The notes beneath the pieces were generated by a model, which saw only the letters and a list, made by a program, of their open reading frames with translations, was not told the DNA's origin and ran no database searches. A stretch of DNA of 64,000 bases. Source: an uncultured Spartobacteria bacterium (GTDB lineage Bacteria; Verrucomicrobiota; Verrucomicrobiia; Chthoniobacterales; Terrimicrobiaceae). Positions 1 to 9,363 of the stretch are shown here, piece after piece. Location of the stretch: NCBI GenBank assembly GCA_937919825.1, contig CALFPA010000132.1:54932-118931 (forward strand), in the 5' to 3' direction. The translations under genes and the position numbers were made by a program. Every line of letters begins with the position of its first letter. Position 1 is the first letter of the stretch.

Positions 1-1
1 G

Positions 2-751
2 CAGACGCTCCTGACCAATCTCGGCGTCCCATTTGGCGGAGCATCGCCGATGCCTGCGGAGAAAGCCTACGCCACCGGCGGGCGCGAGGATCAACTTAAG
101 AGGCTCGCCGCGCATGACGCGCGAATCGCCCCGGCCAAGCGCCAGTTCTATGGCACCCCGAATCCCATGCCCGACTTTCTCATCGGCACGAATATCAGCA
201 GGAGCAAAACCGCTGCGGCACTCCCTCTCATGGGTTTCTTCGGAGATTCCGTCACACTCGGACTCGCCGGGCCCTTGACACAAAAGCTCCAAGAGGTCGT
301 GCGGATGGACAAGCCCGCGGTGTTGAGCCGTTCGAGTCTTGCGGCAGGCGAGGCGAAGGCCGCCATCGGTGACAGGAAATTCTCCCGCGTGGTGTTCACT
401 CTCGGAGAGTCCGATCTCGATTCGGAAATTTCCGACGCGGACTTCCTGAAGAATCTCGAAGCGCTATGGAAGACGCTCGCTGCGTCGTCCGAGAAGCTCT
501 ACTGGGTCCCGATCCCCTCGGCATCCCATCCCGGCGATGCCAAGCGTGCGAACAGGGCCAAGCATCTCAATCAAATCTCGGAGCAATTCTTCGAGGGTAA
601 GGATGTCTATAAGGTTCCTTTCATCTACTCGAAGGTTGCCGAGCTGCCTCCAGGCTATGTCTCGGGCCAAGGCAAAGCCTTCCAACCCGCCGAGGCGCAA
701 GTGATCGCGGATCGGTTGGGCGAGGCAGTGATCTCCTTTGGTGCTCAGTGA
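2..751 (+). CDS. SGNH/GDSL-type hydrolase, C-terminal part (5' truncated by window edge)
   Basis: The reading frame is open from base 2, so the gene begins upstream of the window. An ATG at 50 exists but lies inside coding-like sequence. About 80 residues in is a GDS motif (FFGDSVTLGL), the nucleophile block I of SGNH hydrolases, followed by a TLGESDLD segment where the family usually has its GxND block. This suggests an esterase or acetylesterase domain acting on substituted polysaccharides, probably exported with the rest of the protein. No signal peptide can be judged because the N terminus is missing. It sits 41 bp before a LamG-domain protein and upstream of a xylose operon, which fits a carbohydrate esterase. 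The SGNH assignment is moderate; the substrate is unknown. Confidence 0.6.
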   Translation, partial: QTLLTNLGVPFGGASPMPAEKAYATGGREDQLKRLAAHDARIAPAKRQFYGTPNPMPDFLIGTNISRSKTAAALPLMGFFGDSVTLGLAGPLTQKLQEVVRMDKPAVLSRSSLAAGEAKAAIGDRKFSRVVFTLGESDLDSEISDADFLKNLEALWKTLAASSEKLYWVPIPSASHPGDAKRANRAKHLNQISEQFFEGKDVYKVPFIYSKVAELPPGYVSGQGKAFQPAEAQVIADRLGEAVISFGAQ

Positions 752-792
752 AACCCAACCGCCAAAATTTGTTTTTTTAGAGTAATTATTCC

Positions 793-3700
793 ATGCGTTT
801 TACTGCCTTTTTCGCCTCGCTTCTGCTGCCTCTCGTTACCGCGATCGCAGAACCATCAGCGTCTCCAATTAACAAAGAACTCCCCGCCCTCCTCTCCCCG
901 AGGGATTTCAGCTTCGGGTTTTTCCCGCAGGGTTGGCGGCGGGACAAGGTGGACGACTCGAGGAAAGACCTCCTCCGCTTTGAGACCGGCTATTATGGAT
1001 TCGAGATCGATGCCGATGATATCCAGCACCCGCGCTTTAGTTTGATCGACGATGGGGCGGGAGCCTTGAAAGCCCTCGCCTCCGGAGCCGCGCGTTCCAA
1101 TTCGCTCGCGCCTGCGAAGCTCTCTATCGAGATTGAGAAAGACGGGAAAACCTACCGCGCCGTGAGTTGCCTCACCGGCACCCGCACCGACGCTAAACGG
1201 ATGGAGGATATTCGCCTTTGGGAATCCGGCAGCCTTGCCCAGCACTACGAACTCCACAAAGTCGAATTCGCCGACGAACAAGGCAACCTCCTCGGAGGCA
1301 GTGCGAATCTCCGCATGATCGGCTGGCCGGACAGCCTCGCCTTCACCGCCGAGATCACACCCGTTCCCTTCTACACCGAAGGCCCCGTGATCGGAGTTAG
1401 TAAAGCCGGGCGGTTTCTCGGCAAAGAGGGCCTTGTCATCCCGCACAGCGAGCAGATCGATCCCGCGCATTTCACGCTCGAGGGTTGGATGAAGCTGCCC
1501 GAGTCGTGGGAGTTTCCTTCACACATCGCCTGGCTCGCCTGCAAGAATCCGAATCAGTTTAAGGAGGGTTTCTTCGGTCTATATCTGGACAAGAGCATCC
1601 CGATCGCCGCCATGAACATCGGCGGGGGTGGCAAAAACAGTTTCAAACTCAAGAGCCATCATTACCTCGCGAAGGGCGAGTGGAGCCATCTCGCTCTGAC
1701 CTACGATGGCAAAAAGGCGACTTTTTATGTGAATGGCAAAAACTCCGGCAGCACGCCAATCGACCGCGAGCGCATTCCGGGCAAAGGCAATCTTTTCATC
1801 GGGCGTGCCCAAGGGCCAGCCGAGAACAACCGGCTCCTGCTTGATGATGTGCGGCTCTGGAACCGCGCCCTGAAACCCAAGGAGATCATCGTTCGATACG
1901 CCAAGCCCAATCTGAATCGCAACACGGAGGGGCTTGTTTACGAGGAAACCTTCGGCACCAAGGTGCCGCCTGTGGCCGTCTGGAAAGATGCCAAAGTCTC
2001 CCTCTCATTCGAAGGCGCAGGTCGCGATTGGCAGGCCAACCAAACGATCTCCGGAAACTGGCCCGAGGGGCAGATGAAGTCCTTCACGCTCGTCTGTGAT
2101 GTCGCCGGCAAGCGCCTGCCTCCTGCCGAAGTGGCCGTTCGTGTGTTAAACCCAGAGATCCCCGTTTCCTACAACGCGGTCTACAATGCCCCGGTCGCGA
2201 CCTTCCAAAACTTGAAATACTTGAATCCGGCTAAGGACCCCAGTCGCCGCGAATACGATGATTTTTTGATCGAGGTGGATAACCAAGGTGCGCAAGCGGG
2301 CACCGTCCCGTTCGTTTTGGATTTGCAGGACGCGCCAGGCATCACCGGCATCCACCCCACGCTCTGTTTCGAGGACGGACGCCCCACGGGCGTTCCTGTG
2401 CAAATCGGAAAAAACTGGCACTGCAGACCCGCTTATTTTCGCGGCTTCACCATGCTGCCCGCTCCGGTCGGCACCACACGGTATCTGATGCGACTCAGCT
2501 ATGGCTTCTACGGCGGCGTGCCCAAGGCCTCCCACTCTCAACTCTCGCTGCTCGGATGGGGCGGCAACGGGCGATGGGATCAGATTGCGATCGGCGCCTC
2601 GGGCGAGACGCTGTGCTTCGATGTGGAACATTGCCTGACGAGGGGTTTTGTGACCGACAATCGTGGCATGCTCGTTCGCAATGGCGCTGACGGGCCGCTC
2701 TGGAAATGGGTTGAGGCCGGTTGGGGAGGGGACTGGTTGTGCGTCAATAAACCTGATGGCGAAAAACTCGATCCCGTCGGCATGAAGACCCTCTATGTCG
2801 CCCACGGTCCCTGCCTGAGCGAAGTCGAATACTCCTGCCAACTCGGCCACGGCGGCGAAGTCGGCCTCCGGAGCACCGTGCGCGTTCCACGAACCGACGA
2901 CTATGTTCGCACCTTCTTTAAGAACACCTACGACTTCCATACGGCCCTGCCCACCGCTGGTTCGTGGCTTTTCAAGGTCGGGGATTCCCGCCATTTCCAC
3001 ACGCCCCGCGCCTGCTACGGAAACCGCGAAGGCCTCCTCGGCGAGCAATTGCCGCAGCCCGGTGCCAAAAAGGGCGACACGCCGGTCGACCGCCTGGAAC
3101 TTTCCGGCGCGGGGCCGTGGTGGATCGCCTTCCCCGAATCCAAAACTGTTCCCGGAAAGGGCAAGGAGGGTTTTGCCTCAGCCGCTAAAGCTCTCGTCAT
3201 CCGCTCCTACAAAGCCACCTACGGCGGCAAAACGGTTTCCTGTCCCTCGATCAGCCTGGTGGTGAACGGCGTCCAATCCGATGGGCGCCTGGATTACTCG
3301 CTCCTCGTCACGCCCCCGGCGGGACTCACTGACTACAAGCCCGGCGACAAGGTGGAACTGGAGGCCGAGTGGATCACCGTGCCGCACAACGCTGATGATT
3401 ACTACGGCCCCAACGAAGCCCTCCGCACTCACCTCGCCGAGTCGCCCGGTTCTTGGAAAACCGTCCACCGCGAAGCCCTCGGCAACGATCTGAAAGTCAC
3501 TGCCAGCGGAGGGGGCGTTGCCAGCACCTACCCGGTCATCGTTGAGGTCAAGGCCCCGGAGGTCACTCTCGCAATCCAAGGCGGCGTCGGCTATGTGCCC
3601 GTGCGCTTCGACGGCTTGAAATCGGTCGATGGCTACAAGCTATACGAAGTCGTCAACGGCCAACTCATCGAGTTGAACCAAGCCGTCAAAGGGAACGACT

Positions 3701-3807
3701 TTTGGCAGACCGATTACGACAGCGTCACCAACACCTACCGCCTCACCTGCAACATTCCCCTCGATGGCAAGCCCGCCTCCCGCTGGGTTTTCAAACAAGG
3801 CCAATAA
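793..3807 (+). CDS. Secreted LamG/concanavalin-A-like domain protein
   Basis: A 1004-residue protein that starts with a clear Sec signal peptide (basic MR, hydrophobic core, cleavage around AIAEPSA). Residues about 205-360 form a LamG/ConA-like lectin domain, shown by the GLVIPHSEQIDPAHFTLEGW entry strand, EWSHLALTYDGKKATFYVNG and the closing LLDDVRLWNRALKPKEI. The flanking N- and C-terminal 600 residues are beta-rich, have no catalytic signature I recognise, and no outer-membrane sorting tail is evident. It is likely an exported glycan-binding or glycan-processing protein. It lies between the SGNH hydrolase and the xylosidase operon on the same strand, so a role in polysaccharide use is an inference from context. 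Confidence 0.7.
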   Translation: MRFTAFFASLLLPLVTAIAEPSASPINKELPALLSPRDFSFGFFPQGWRRDKVDDSRKDLLRFETGYYGFEIDADDIQHPRFSLIDDGAGALKALASGAARSNSLAPAKLSIEIEKDGKTYRAVSCLTGTRTDAKRMEDIRLWESGSLAQHYELHKVEFADEQGNLLGGSANLRMIGWPDSLAFTAEITPVPFYTEGPVIGVSKAGRFLGKEGLVIPHSEQIDPAHFTLEGWMKLPESWEFPSHIAWLACKNPNQFKEGFFGLYLDKSIPIAAMNIGGGGKNSFKLKSHHYLAKGEWSHLALTYDGKKATFYVNGKNSGSTPIDRERIPGKGNLFIGRAQGPAENNRLLLDDVRLWNRALKPKEIIVRYAKPNLNRNTEGLVYEETFGTKVPPVAVWKDAKVSLSFEGAGRDWQANQTISGNWPEGQMKSFTLVCDVAGKRLPPAEVAVRVLNPEIPVSYNAVYNAPVATFQNLKYLNPAKDPSRREYDDFLIEVDNQGAQAGTVPFVLDLQDAPGITGIHPTLCFEDGRPTGVPVQIGKNWHCRPAYFRGFTMLPAPVGTTRYLMRLSYGFYGGVPKASHSQLSLLGWGGNGRWDQIAIGASGETLCFDVEHCLTRGFVTDNRGMLVRNGADGPLWKWVEAGWGGDWLCVNKPDGEKLDPVGMKTLYVAHGPCLSEVEYSCQLGHGGEVGLRSTVRVPRTDDYVRTFFKNTYDFHTALPTAGSWLFKVGDSRHFHTPRACYGNREGLLGEQLPQPGAKKGDTPVDRLELSGAGPWWIAFPESKTVPGKGKEGFASAAKALVIRSYKATYGGKTVSCPSISLVVNGVQSDGRLDYSLLVTPPAGLTDYKPGDKVELEAEWITVPHNADDYYGPNEALRTHLAESPGSWKTVHREALGNDLKVTASGGGVASTYPVIVEVKAPEVTLAIQGGVGYVPVRFDGLKSVDGYKLYEVVNGQLIELNQAVKGNDFWQTDYDSVTNTYRLTCNIPLDGKPASRWVFKQGQ

Positions 3808-3821
3808 ATCCCCAAGGCGAT

Positions 3822-3872
3822 GACCGCATCCTCAGCCCACGACGAAAAGTGATTTCCTTTGGCGCTCAATAA
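3822..3872 (+). other. Possible relic of a duplicated SGNH-hydrolase 3' end
   Basis: Bases 3849-3872 read V-I-S-F-G-A-Q-stop, identical in protein to the last seven codons of the SGNH gene ending at 751, with synonymous differences in the DNA. The preceding codons begin with Asp-Arg, as in the complete copy, then diverge. No longer coding similarity was seen. The simplest reading is the stub left by duplication or recombination of the SGNH module on either side of the LamG gene. Chance cannot be excluded for such a short match. Confidence 0.35.
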
Positions 3873-3938
3873 ATGAACGCCTCATCCCGTGGGGCTTTCA
3901 GTCGAGTGACCCCGTTCATGGAATCCAAGTCGGTGCCA

Positions 3939-3966
3939 ATGACAAAAAACGATAACAATTTGTCAT
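3939..3966. promoter_or_regulatory. Inverted repeat, candidate operator of the xylose operon
   Basis: Perfect 8-bp arms ATGACAAA (3939-3946) and TTTGTCAT (3959-3966) are separated by a 12-bp A-rich spacer. The element is 46 bp upstream of the ATG chosen for the beta-xylosidase, in otherwise non-coding DNA. The geometry (28 bp overall, arm centres about two helical turns apart) suits a dimeric regulator of LacI/ROK/GntR type. No regulator gene is in the window, so which protein binds is unknown. Confidence 0.5.
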
Positions 3967-4011
3967 CAATTGAGAAGACACCGGAGTGAGTTGTTGCAAT
4001 CATTTCCTCCT

Positions 4012-6363
4012 ATGTTCCGCCACCTTCTTGCTCTTCTCTGCGCTTCGACATTGCTGGGCCTTTCATCGTGCGCGCCAGCAACCCAAAATCTTGCTTCTGA
4101 CGCGAGCGCCTCGAAGCTGCCTGAACCCAAGCGGCCCGAGTCGACGCCACTTAAAAAAAATCCGGTAACGGCTCGCGTCACCGCAGACATCCATGTCTCG
4201 CCGTCCGGCAATGATGCAAGCGATGGTTCTTCAGGCAGTCCGCTGAAAACAATTCAGGCCGCTGCGAACAAGGCCCAACCTGGCGACACGGTCACCGTGC
4301 ACGCGGGCACCTACCGCGAGGAGATCAACCCGCCGCGCGGAGGGGTGGAGAGCCAGCCAATCGTCTTTCAAGCGGCTCCGGGGGAGAAAGTCGTGGTCAA
4401 GGGTTCGGAGATCGTCACCGGTTGGAAAAAACTCGAGGGGGATGTCTGGGAGTTGACCTTGCCGAATTCTTTTTTCGGAAAATTCAATCCCTATAGTGAC
4501 CTCATCAAGGGTGATTGGTATGAGGCGCGGCAGAAATACCACACGGGGGCCGTGTATTTGAACGGACACTGGCTGACGCAGGCTGCGAGCAAGTCCATCG
4601 TGGTCGGCAAGGACAATGCGGATCAAGGGCCGGAGGAGTTGATGAATATCCTCTCCCTGCAGGTGCCGGGCCAGAAGCCCGTGATGGCGGTGAAGCGGTC
4701 GAAACAGAGTAGCGATGCCGCCGTGGTCGAAGTGCCGGGTGGCAAGCCTTGCCTCGGGCGGTTGAAGGATGGCGACTGGCTGGAGTTCGACGCGGTGGAT
4801 TTCGGCGAGAAGGGCGGGAAGCTGATCTTGAATGCGGGCTCCCCGAACAATGGAGGCATTGTCGAAGTCCGCGAGGGATCTGTGGACGGGCGATTGTTGG
4901 GCAAATTTCTGGTCGCGATCACGGCGGAGTGGACCCATTTCCAAGGCTTCAGGACACCGATCGAGACGCCCCTCTCGGGAACGCAAAAAATCTTTTTGGT
5001 TTTCAAGGCCTACCCGCAAAAGCCCGTGAATAAGGGCGCGCCGGGTTTTTGGTTCGCGGAAGTGGATGACAAAAACACAACCATCGTGGCCCAGTTCAAG
5101 GGCGTGGATCCGAACAAGGAGCAAGTCGAAATCAATGTGCGGCAGGCGGTGTTCTATCCGCGCCAGACCGGGCGGAATTACATCACCGTGCGCGGCTTCA
5201 CGCTCGAGCAGGCTGCCACGCCGTGGGCTCCCCCGACCGCCGAGCAGATCGGCCTCATCGGCACAAACTGGTCCAAGGGTTGGATCATCGAAAACAACAC
5301 GGTGCAATACTCCACCTGCACTGGCATCACGCTCGGAAAGCATGGCGACGAGTTCGACAACACCAAGGACTACCGTCGCGCCATTCCCATCGCTGTGGAG
5401 AAATTCGGTTGGAAGCGCGGGAACATCGGCCACCACCTGGTCCGCAACAACCACATTCAGCATTGCGGGCAAGCGGGCATCGTCGGAAGCCTGGGGGGCG
5501 CGTTCTCGGAGATTCGCGGCAATGAAATCCACGAGATCCGGCAAAACCACGAATACGGTGGGTGTGAAACAGCTGGCATCAAGCTGCACGGCGCCGTGGA
5601 CACCCTCATCGCCGACAACCACATTTACCGGTGCGAGCACTGGGGCGGCATCTGGATCGACTGGATGGGGCAAGGCGTGCGCGTCACCGGAAACCTTCTT
5701 CACGACAACAGCCAGGACCTCATGTTCGAGGTCAACCTCGGGCCGCATGTGGTGGACAACAACCTGATGCTGTCCAAATCGCGGGTCACCGAGGCCAGTT
5801 CCGGCGGGGCTTATGTGAACAACCTCTGGACCGACGCCATCACGATCTGGACGGACATCGCGCACCGCACCACGCCGTTCTTCAAGCCGCACAGCCTCGA
5901 CATCATCGACAACGCGGCCGTGGATCAAAACGACGACCATTTCTACAACAACCTTTTCGTCGGTCCCAAAGGCCTCTCCGCCTATGACCAATTCCAATTA
6001 AAAATCAAGGCGGCCGGAAATGTTTACCTAAACGGCGCGCGGCCCTCTGCGGGTGACACCGACGCCGTGGTGGCCAAAGAATTCAATCCCGAGATCAAAC
6101 TCACGAAAGAAGACGGGCAGTGGTGGCTGGAGATGCAGGTCGATCCGGCCTGGATGACCGCGCCCAACCGCCCGGTGGTGAACTCCGCCCTTCTCGGCAA
6201 GGCCTCCATCTCCGGCGCCCCTTTCGCCAACCGCGATGGAACTCCACTGTTGATCGACACCGATTACTTCGGCTACAAGCGTGCCGCAAATAACCCCGCC
6301 CCCGGACCGTTCGCTTGGGATGGAAAATCCACCATCCGCGCCAAGGTTTGGCCGAAAAATTAA
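4012..6363 (+). CDS. GH120-type beta-xylosidase lipoprotein with inserted CBM6-like domain
   Basis: Likely releases xylose from xylo-oligosaccharides outside the cytoplasm. ATG 4012 is preferred over an upstream TTG (3970) because it gives a lipoprotein signal with lipobox LGLSSC. A right-handed beta-helix follows (VSPSGNDASDGS opening; repeated NxI/GN turns). Segments recalled from GH120 XylC match closely: PNSFFGKFNPYSD, AATPWAPPTAEQIGLIG, WSKGWIIENN, IVGSLGGAFSEI. The family's nucleophile Asp and acid/base Glu, 23 residues apart, correspond to D550 (WIDWMGQG) and E573 (FEVNLGPHVVDNN). Residues about 230-345 (DGDWLEFDAVDFGEKGG to KIFLVFKAYP) look like a CBM6 jelly roll inserted into the catalytic part, which I do not recall in the type enzyme. 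First gene of the xylose block. The family call is from memory of sequence motifs. Confidence 0.88.
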   Translation: MFRHLLALLCASTLLGLSSCAPATQNLASDASASKLPEPKRPESTPLKKNPVTARVTADIHVSPSGNDASDGSSGSPLKTIQAAANKAQPGDTVTVHAGTYREEINPPRGGVESQPIVFQAAPGEKVVVKGSEIVTGWKKLEGDVWELTLPNSFFGKFNPYSDLIKGDWYEARQKYHTGAVYLNGHWLTQAASKSIVVGKDNADQGPEELMNILSLQVPGQKPVMAVKRSKQSSDAAVVEVPGGKPCLGRLKDGDWLEFDAVDFGEKGGKLILNAGSPNNGGIVEVREGSVDGRLLGKFLVAITAEWTHFQGFRTPIETPLSGTQKIFLVFKAYPQKPVNKGAPGFWFAEVDDKNTTIVAQFKGVDPNKEQVEINVRQAVFYPRQTGRNYITVRGFTLEQAATPWAPPTAEQIGLIGTNWSKGWIIENNTVQYSTCTGITLGKHGDEFDNTKDYRRAIPIAVEKFGWKRGNIGHHLVRNNHIQHCGQAGIVGSLGGAFSEIRGNEIHEIRQNHEYGGCETAGIKLHGAVDTLIADNHIYRCEHWGGIWIDWMGQGVRVTGNLLHDNSQDLMFEVNLGPHVVDNNLMLSKSRVTEASSGGAYVNNLWTDAITIWTDIAHRTTPFFKPHSLDIIDNAAVDQNDDHFYNNLFVGPKGLSAYDQFQLKIKAAGNVYLNGARPSAGDTDAVVAKEFNPEIKLTKEDGQWWLEMQVDPAWMTAPNRPVVNSALLGKASISGAPFANRDGTPLLIDTDYFGYKRAANNPAPGPFAWDGKSTIRAKVWPKN

Positions 6364-6413
6364 GTTTCCTGATTTTAGTTCAGCCCAACCAACAAACGCA
6401 CCACACCCCATCA

Positions 6414-7811
6414 ATGAAAAAAGACACCACCAACACAGGATTCGTATTCCTAATCAGCCTTGTCGCCACGATTGGCGGCTTCTTGTTTGGCTTCGACAGC
6501 GGAGTCATCAACGGCACGGTCGATGGCCTCAAACTCGCCTTCAATTCAGACAGTGTCGCCACGGGATTCAATGTCGCCTCGATGCTCTTGGGGTGCGGCG
6601 TCGGTGCGTTCTTCGCCGGAACCTTGGCTGATAAAATCGGGCGCCGTGCGATCCTGATCATCTCGGCCGTTTTATTCATCATCAGCGCATGGGGTTCAGG
6701 GATCGCGACGGGATCGGCGGAATTCATCGTCTACCGGGTCATCGGTGGTTTTGCGGTTGGTGCCGCAAGCGTGATCGCGCCGGCCTACATCAGCGAAGTC
6801 GCTCCCGCGAAATATCGGGGCACGCTGTCCTCGATCCAGCAGATCGCGATTATTTCCGGCCTCTTCTGCGCCTTTCTTAACAACTATGTGATCGCGGAAG
6901 TTTCCGGGGGATCCACGCAAATGTTCGCCTGGGGCTACGAGGCCTGGCGCTGGATGTTCTGGATCGAGTTGGCTCCGGCATTTCTTTTCCTCTTCGCACT
7001 TTTTATCATCCCTGAAAGCCCGCGTTTTCTGGTCGCCAGCGGGAAAAACGATCAAGCCCTTGCCGTGCTGAAGCACCTGATGGGAGAGAGCGCCGGCGAA
7101 AAACTTGGTGAGATTCAAGCCTCGCTGGCCGGCGATAACCACCGCCCGAGGCTCCGCGACATCCTCGACCCCAAACTCGGCATTCGCCCGATCGTGTGGG
7201 TGGGCGTGTGGCTTGCCGCCTTTCAACAACTCGTGGGCATCAATGTCGTTTTCTACTACGGCGCCGTGCTGTGGCAGGCCGCAGGATTTACCGAGGCCCA
7301 CGCCCTCCTCATCAATGTCGTCAGCGGTGGCGTGAGCATTGCCGCCTGCCTTGTGGCCACCTTCCTGGTGGACCGCGTCGGTCGCAAGCCGCTCCTGTTG
7401 ATTGGATCGATTGGCATGGCCATCACCCTGGGAATTGTGGCGGTGGTGTTCTCGACGGGCGCCCTCGGTGAAAATGGCAATCTGAAGCTCAGCGACAACG
7501 CTGGCCTCGTCGCTCTCATCGCAGCAAATCTGTATGTGGTTTTCTTCAACGCCTCTTGGGGTCCCGTGATGTGGATCATGCTTGGCGAAATGTTCCCGAA
7601 CCAAATCCGTGGGTCGGGCCTCGCCGTCAGCGGCCTCTCGCAATGGGTCACCAATTTCGGGATCACAATGATGTTCCCGATCATGCTCACCAGCATCGGC
7701 CTCGGTGGTGCCTATGGCATCTACGGTTTCTTCGCCCTCATTTCCGCGTTCTTCGTTCTCAAATACACCCGCGAAACCAAGGGGCTCGAGCTCGAGGATA
7801 TGCAGGGCTGA
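6414..7811 (+). CDS. MFS sugar:H+ symporter (XylE-like)
   Basis: A 465-residue inner-membrane transporter with about twelve hydrophobic segments. Sugar-porter signatures are intact: GFLFGFDSGVINGT in TM1, LADKIGRRA in the loop 2-3 motif, PESPRFLV at the end of TM6, QQLVGINVVFYYG in TM7, DRVGRKP in loop 8-9 and RETKGLELE after TM12. ATG 6414 is chosen; the longer reading from 6315 would overlap the xylosidase. It starts 50 bp after the xylosidase and ends 10 bp before the sulfatase. Flanked by beta-xylosidase and XylA/XylB genes, xylose is the likely substrate, imported with protons. Confidence 0.9.
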   Translation: MKKDTTNTGFVFLISLVATIGGFLFGFDSGVINGTVDGLKLAFNSDSVATGFNVASMLLGCGVGAFFAGTLADKIGRRAILIISAVLFIISAWGSGIATGSAEFIVYRVIGGFAVGAASVIAPAYISEVAPAKYRGTLSSIQQIAIISGLFCAFLNNYVIAEVSGGSTQMFAWGYEAWRWMFWIELAPAFLFLFALFIIPESPRFLVASGKNDQALAVLKHLMGESAGEKLGEIQASLAGDNHRPRLRDILDPKLGIRPIVWVGVWLAAFQQLVGINVVFYYGAVLWQAAGFTEAHALLINVVSGGVSIAACLVATFLVDRVGRKPLLLIGSIGMAITLGIVAVVFSTGALGENGNLKLSDNAGLVALIAANLYVVFFNASWGPVMWIMLGEMFPNQIRGSGLAVSGLSQWVTNFGITMMFPIMLTSIGLGGAYGIYGFFALISAFFVLKYTRETKGLELEDMQG

Positions 7812-7821
7812 CTTCATTCTT

Positions 7822-9363
7822 ATGAAAAAAAACATCCTGCTACTAGCTGCGGCCTGCACCGCACTTTCCTCGATCCATCCCTGCGCGGCCGCCGACTCCG
7901 CCAAGCCGAATATCTTGTTCATCCTCACCGATGACCAGGGCTACGGTGATTGGAGCATCAATGGCCACCCCTTGCTGAAGACGCCAAATGTGGACCGCCT
8001 CGCCAAGGAGAGCGTGCGGTTGGAGAATTTCTATGTGAGTCCCTCGTGCTCGCCCACGCGGGCGGCGTTGCTCACTGGAATGCACGAGTTCCGGAGCGGT
8101 GTGACCCACACCCAAGTGCCCCGTGAGGAACTCTGGAAAGGCGCGACCACCGTGCAGGATCTCCTCGCCACGGCAGGATATCGCAACGGATGGATCGGCA
8201 AATGGCATCTCAGTAACAAAAAGGGATTCAACCCTGGGGAGCGTGGTTTCGAGTGGTGCTCAACCAACGAGGGAGGTCCCCGTGAGCACTTCGACCCCGT
8301 CATGATCCGCAACGGAAAGAAGGAAAAAGTCCCGGGCTACCGCGAGGATGTCTATTTCAATGACGCGATGGATTTCATCTCGGAGACAAAAGACAAGCCC
8401 TGGTTCCTCGGTCTCTCCACCTACTCGCCGCACGATCCGCTCGATGCGCCTGAGGAGTTCGTCGCGCCCTTTCGCGGGAAGGTCACCGACGAGGAGGCCA
8501 AGTATCTCGGGATGGTCGCGAACCTCGACTACAACATCGGCCGCCTCATGGCGTTTCTGAAAGAAAAGAAACTCGATAAAAAAACCATCGTGATTCTCAT
8601 GTCGGACAACGGGCAAACCTGGGGCCTTGATGTCTACAACGCCAACATGCGCGGCTGCAAAGCCACTGTTTGGCAAGGCGGGTCCCGCACCTTTTCCTAC
8701 TGGCGCTGGAAAGGGCACTGGCCCGCACACCAAGTCGACAACCTCACCGCGCATCTGGATTTCCTGCCGACGCTCTGCGCGGTGGCGGGTGTGAAGATTC
8801 CTGAAAAACTCCAACCGCAACTCGAGGGTTTCAGCCTCTTGCCGGTCCTTGAATCCAAGGCCCCGATCGCCTGGCATGACGACCGCATTCTTTACCACCA
8901 TGTCGCCCGCTGGCCCGGAGGCATGGCGGCCGACCACAAGTATGCGATGGCCGGAGTCCGGCAGGGCAATTACCTCCTCGTGAGCAGTCGTCCCTGTGAA
9001 AACCCGAAATGCAATTTGGATTCCCATGGCGACCAATGTGAAACCCTCCGGAGTGTGGAGAAGGGGAGCAAGTTCGCGCAATACACCAAAGAAAATGCCC
9101 AACTCCACTGGGGCGTGACCCCTCCCGGCCATTGGGCACTCTTCGATGTGAAGAAAGACCCCGGTTGCCAGAATGACCTCGCGAAATCGCAAGCCAAGCG
9201 AGCCAAAAAAATGGCCGCGTCCTACGATACTTGGTGGGACGACATTTATCCGGTCATGGTCGAGCGTGGTGGCGACCGCAAGATCGCCTGGAGTAAATAT
9301 TTCACCAAAAAAACGCCCGCAAAGGCCTCTTCTAACAACCAACCCAAACAAAACAAACCATGA
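7822..9363 (+). CDS. Secreted type I sulfatase (formylglycine-dependent)
   Basis: A 513-residue hydrolase of the alkaline-phosphatase superfamily with a Sec signal peptide ([17 protein letters not shown], then [10 protein letters not shown]). Metal site motif [15 protein letters not shown] is followed by the modification site [14 protein letters not shown], in which C76 would become formylglycine. HDRI and the IGKWHLS block are also family features. It hydrolyses sulfate esters, presumably on the glycan supplying xylose. Its stop overlaps the xylA start (ATGA), so it is translationally coupled to sugar catabolism. The CSPTR form of the site, rather than CxPSR, occurs in planctomycete and verrucomicrobial sulfatases. 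No formylglycine-generating enzyme or anaerobic maturase is present here. The exact sulfated sugar is unknown. Confidence 0.9.
   Translation: MKKNILLLAAACTALSSIHPCAAADSAKPNILFILTDDQGYGDWSINGHPLLKTPNVDRLAKESVRLENFYVSPSCSPTRAALLTGMHEFRSGVTHTQVPREELWKGATTVQDLLATAGYRNGWIGKWHLSNKKGFNPGERGFEWCSTNEGGPREHFDPVMIRNGKKEKVPGYREDVYFNDAMDFISETKDKPWFLGLSTYSPHDPLDAPEEFVAPFRGKVTDEEAKYLGMVANLDYNIGRLMAFLKEKKLDKKTIVILMSDNGQTWGLDVYNANMRGCKATVWQGGSRTFSYWRWKGHWPAHQVDNLTAHLDFLPTLCAVAGVKIPEKLQPQLEGFSLLPVLESKAPIAWHDDRILYHHVARWPGGMAADHKYAMAGVRQGNYLLVSSRPCENPKCNLDSHGDQCETLRSVEKGSKFAQYTKENAQLHWGVTPPGHWALFDVKKDPGCQNDLAKSQAKRAKKMAASYDTWWDDIYPVMVERGGDRKIAWSKYFTKKTPAKASSNNQPKQNKP

Noticed and set aside
4231..5997. 588-aa minus-strand open frame opposite the xylosidase
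   Set aside because: Mirror of a well-supported GH120-like gene in GC-rich DNA; no recognisable domain.
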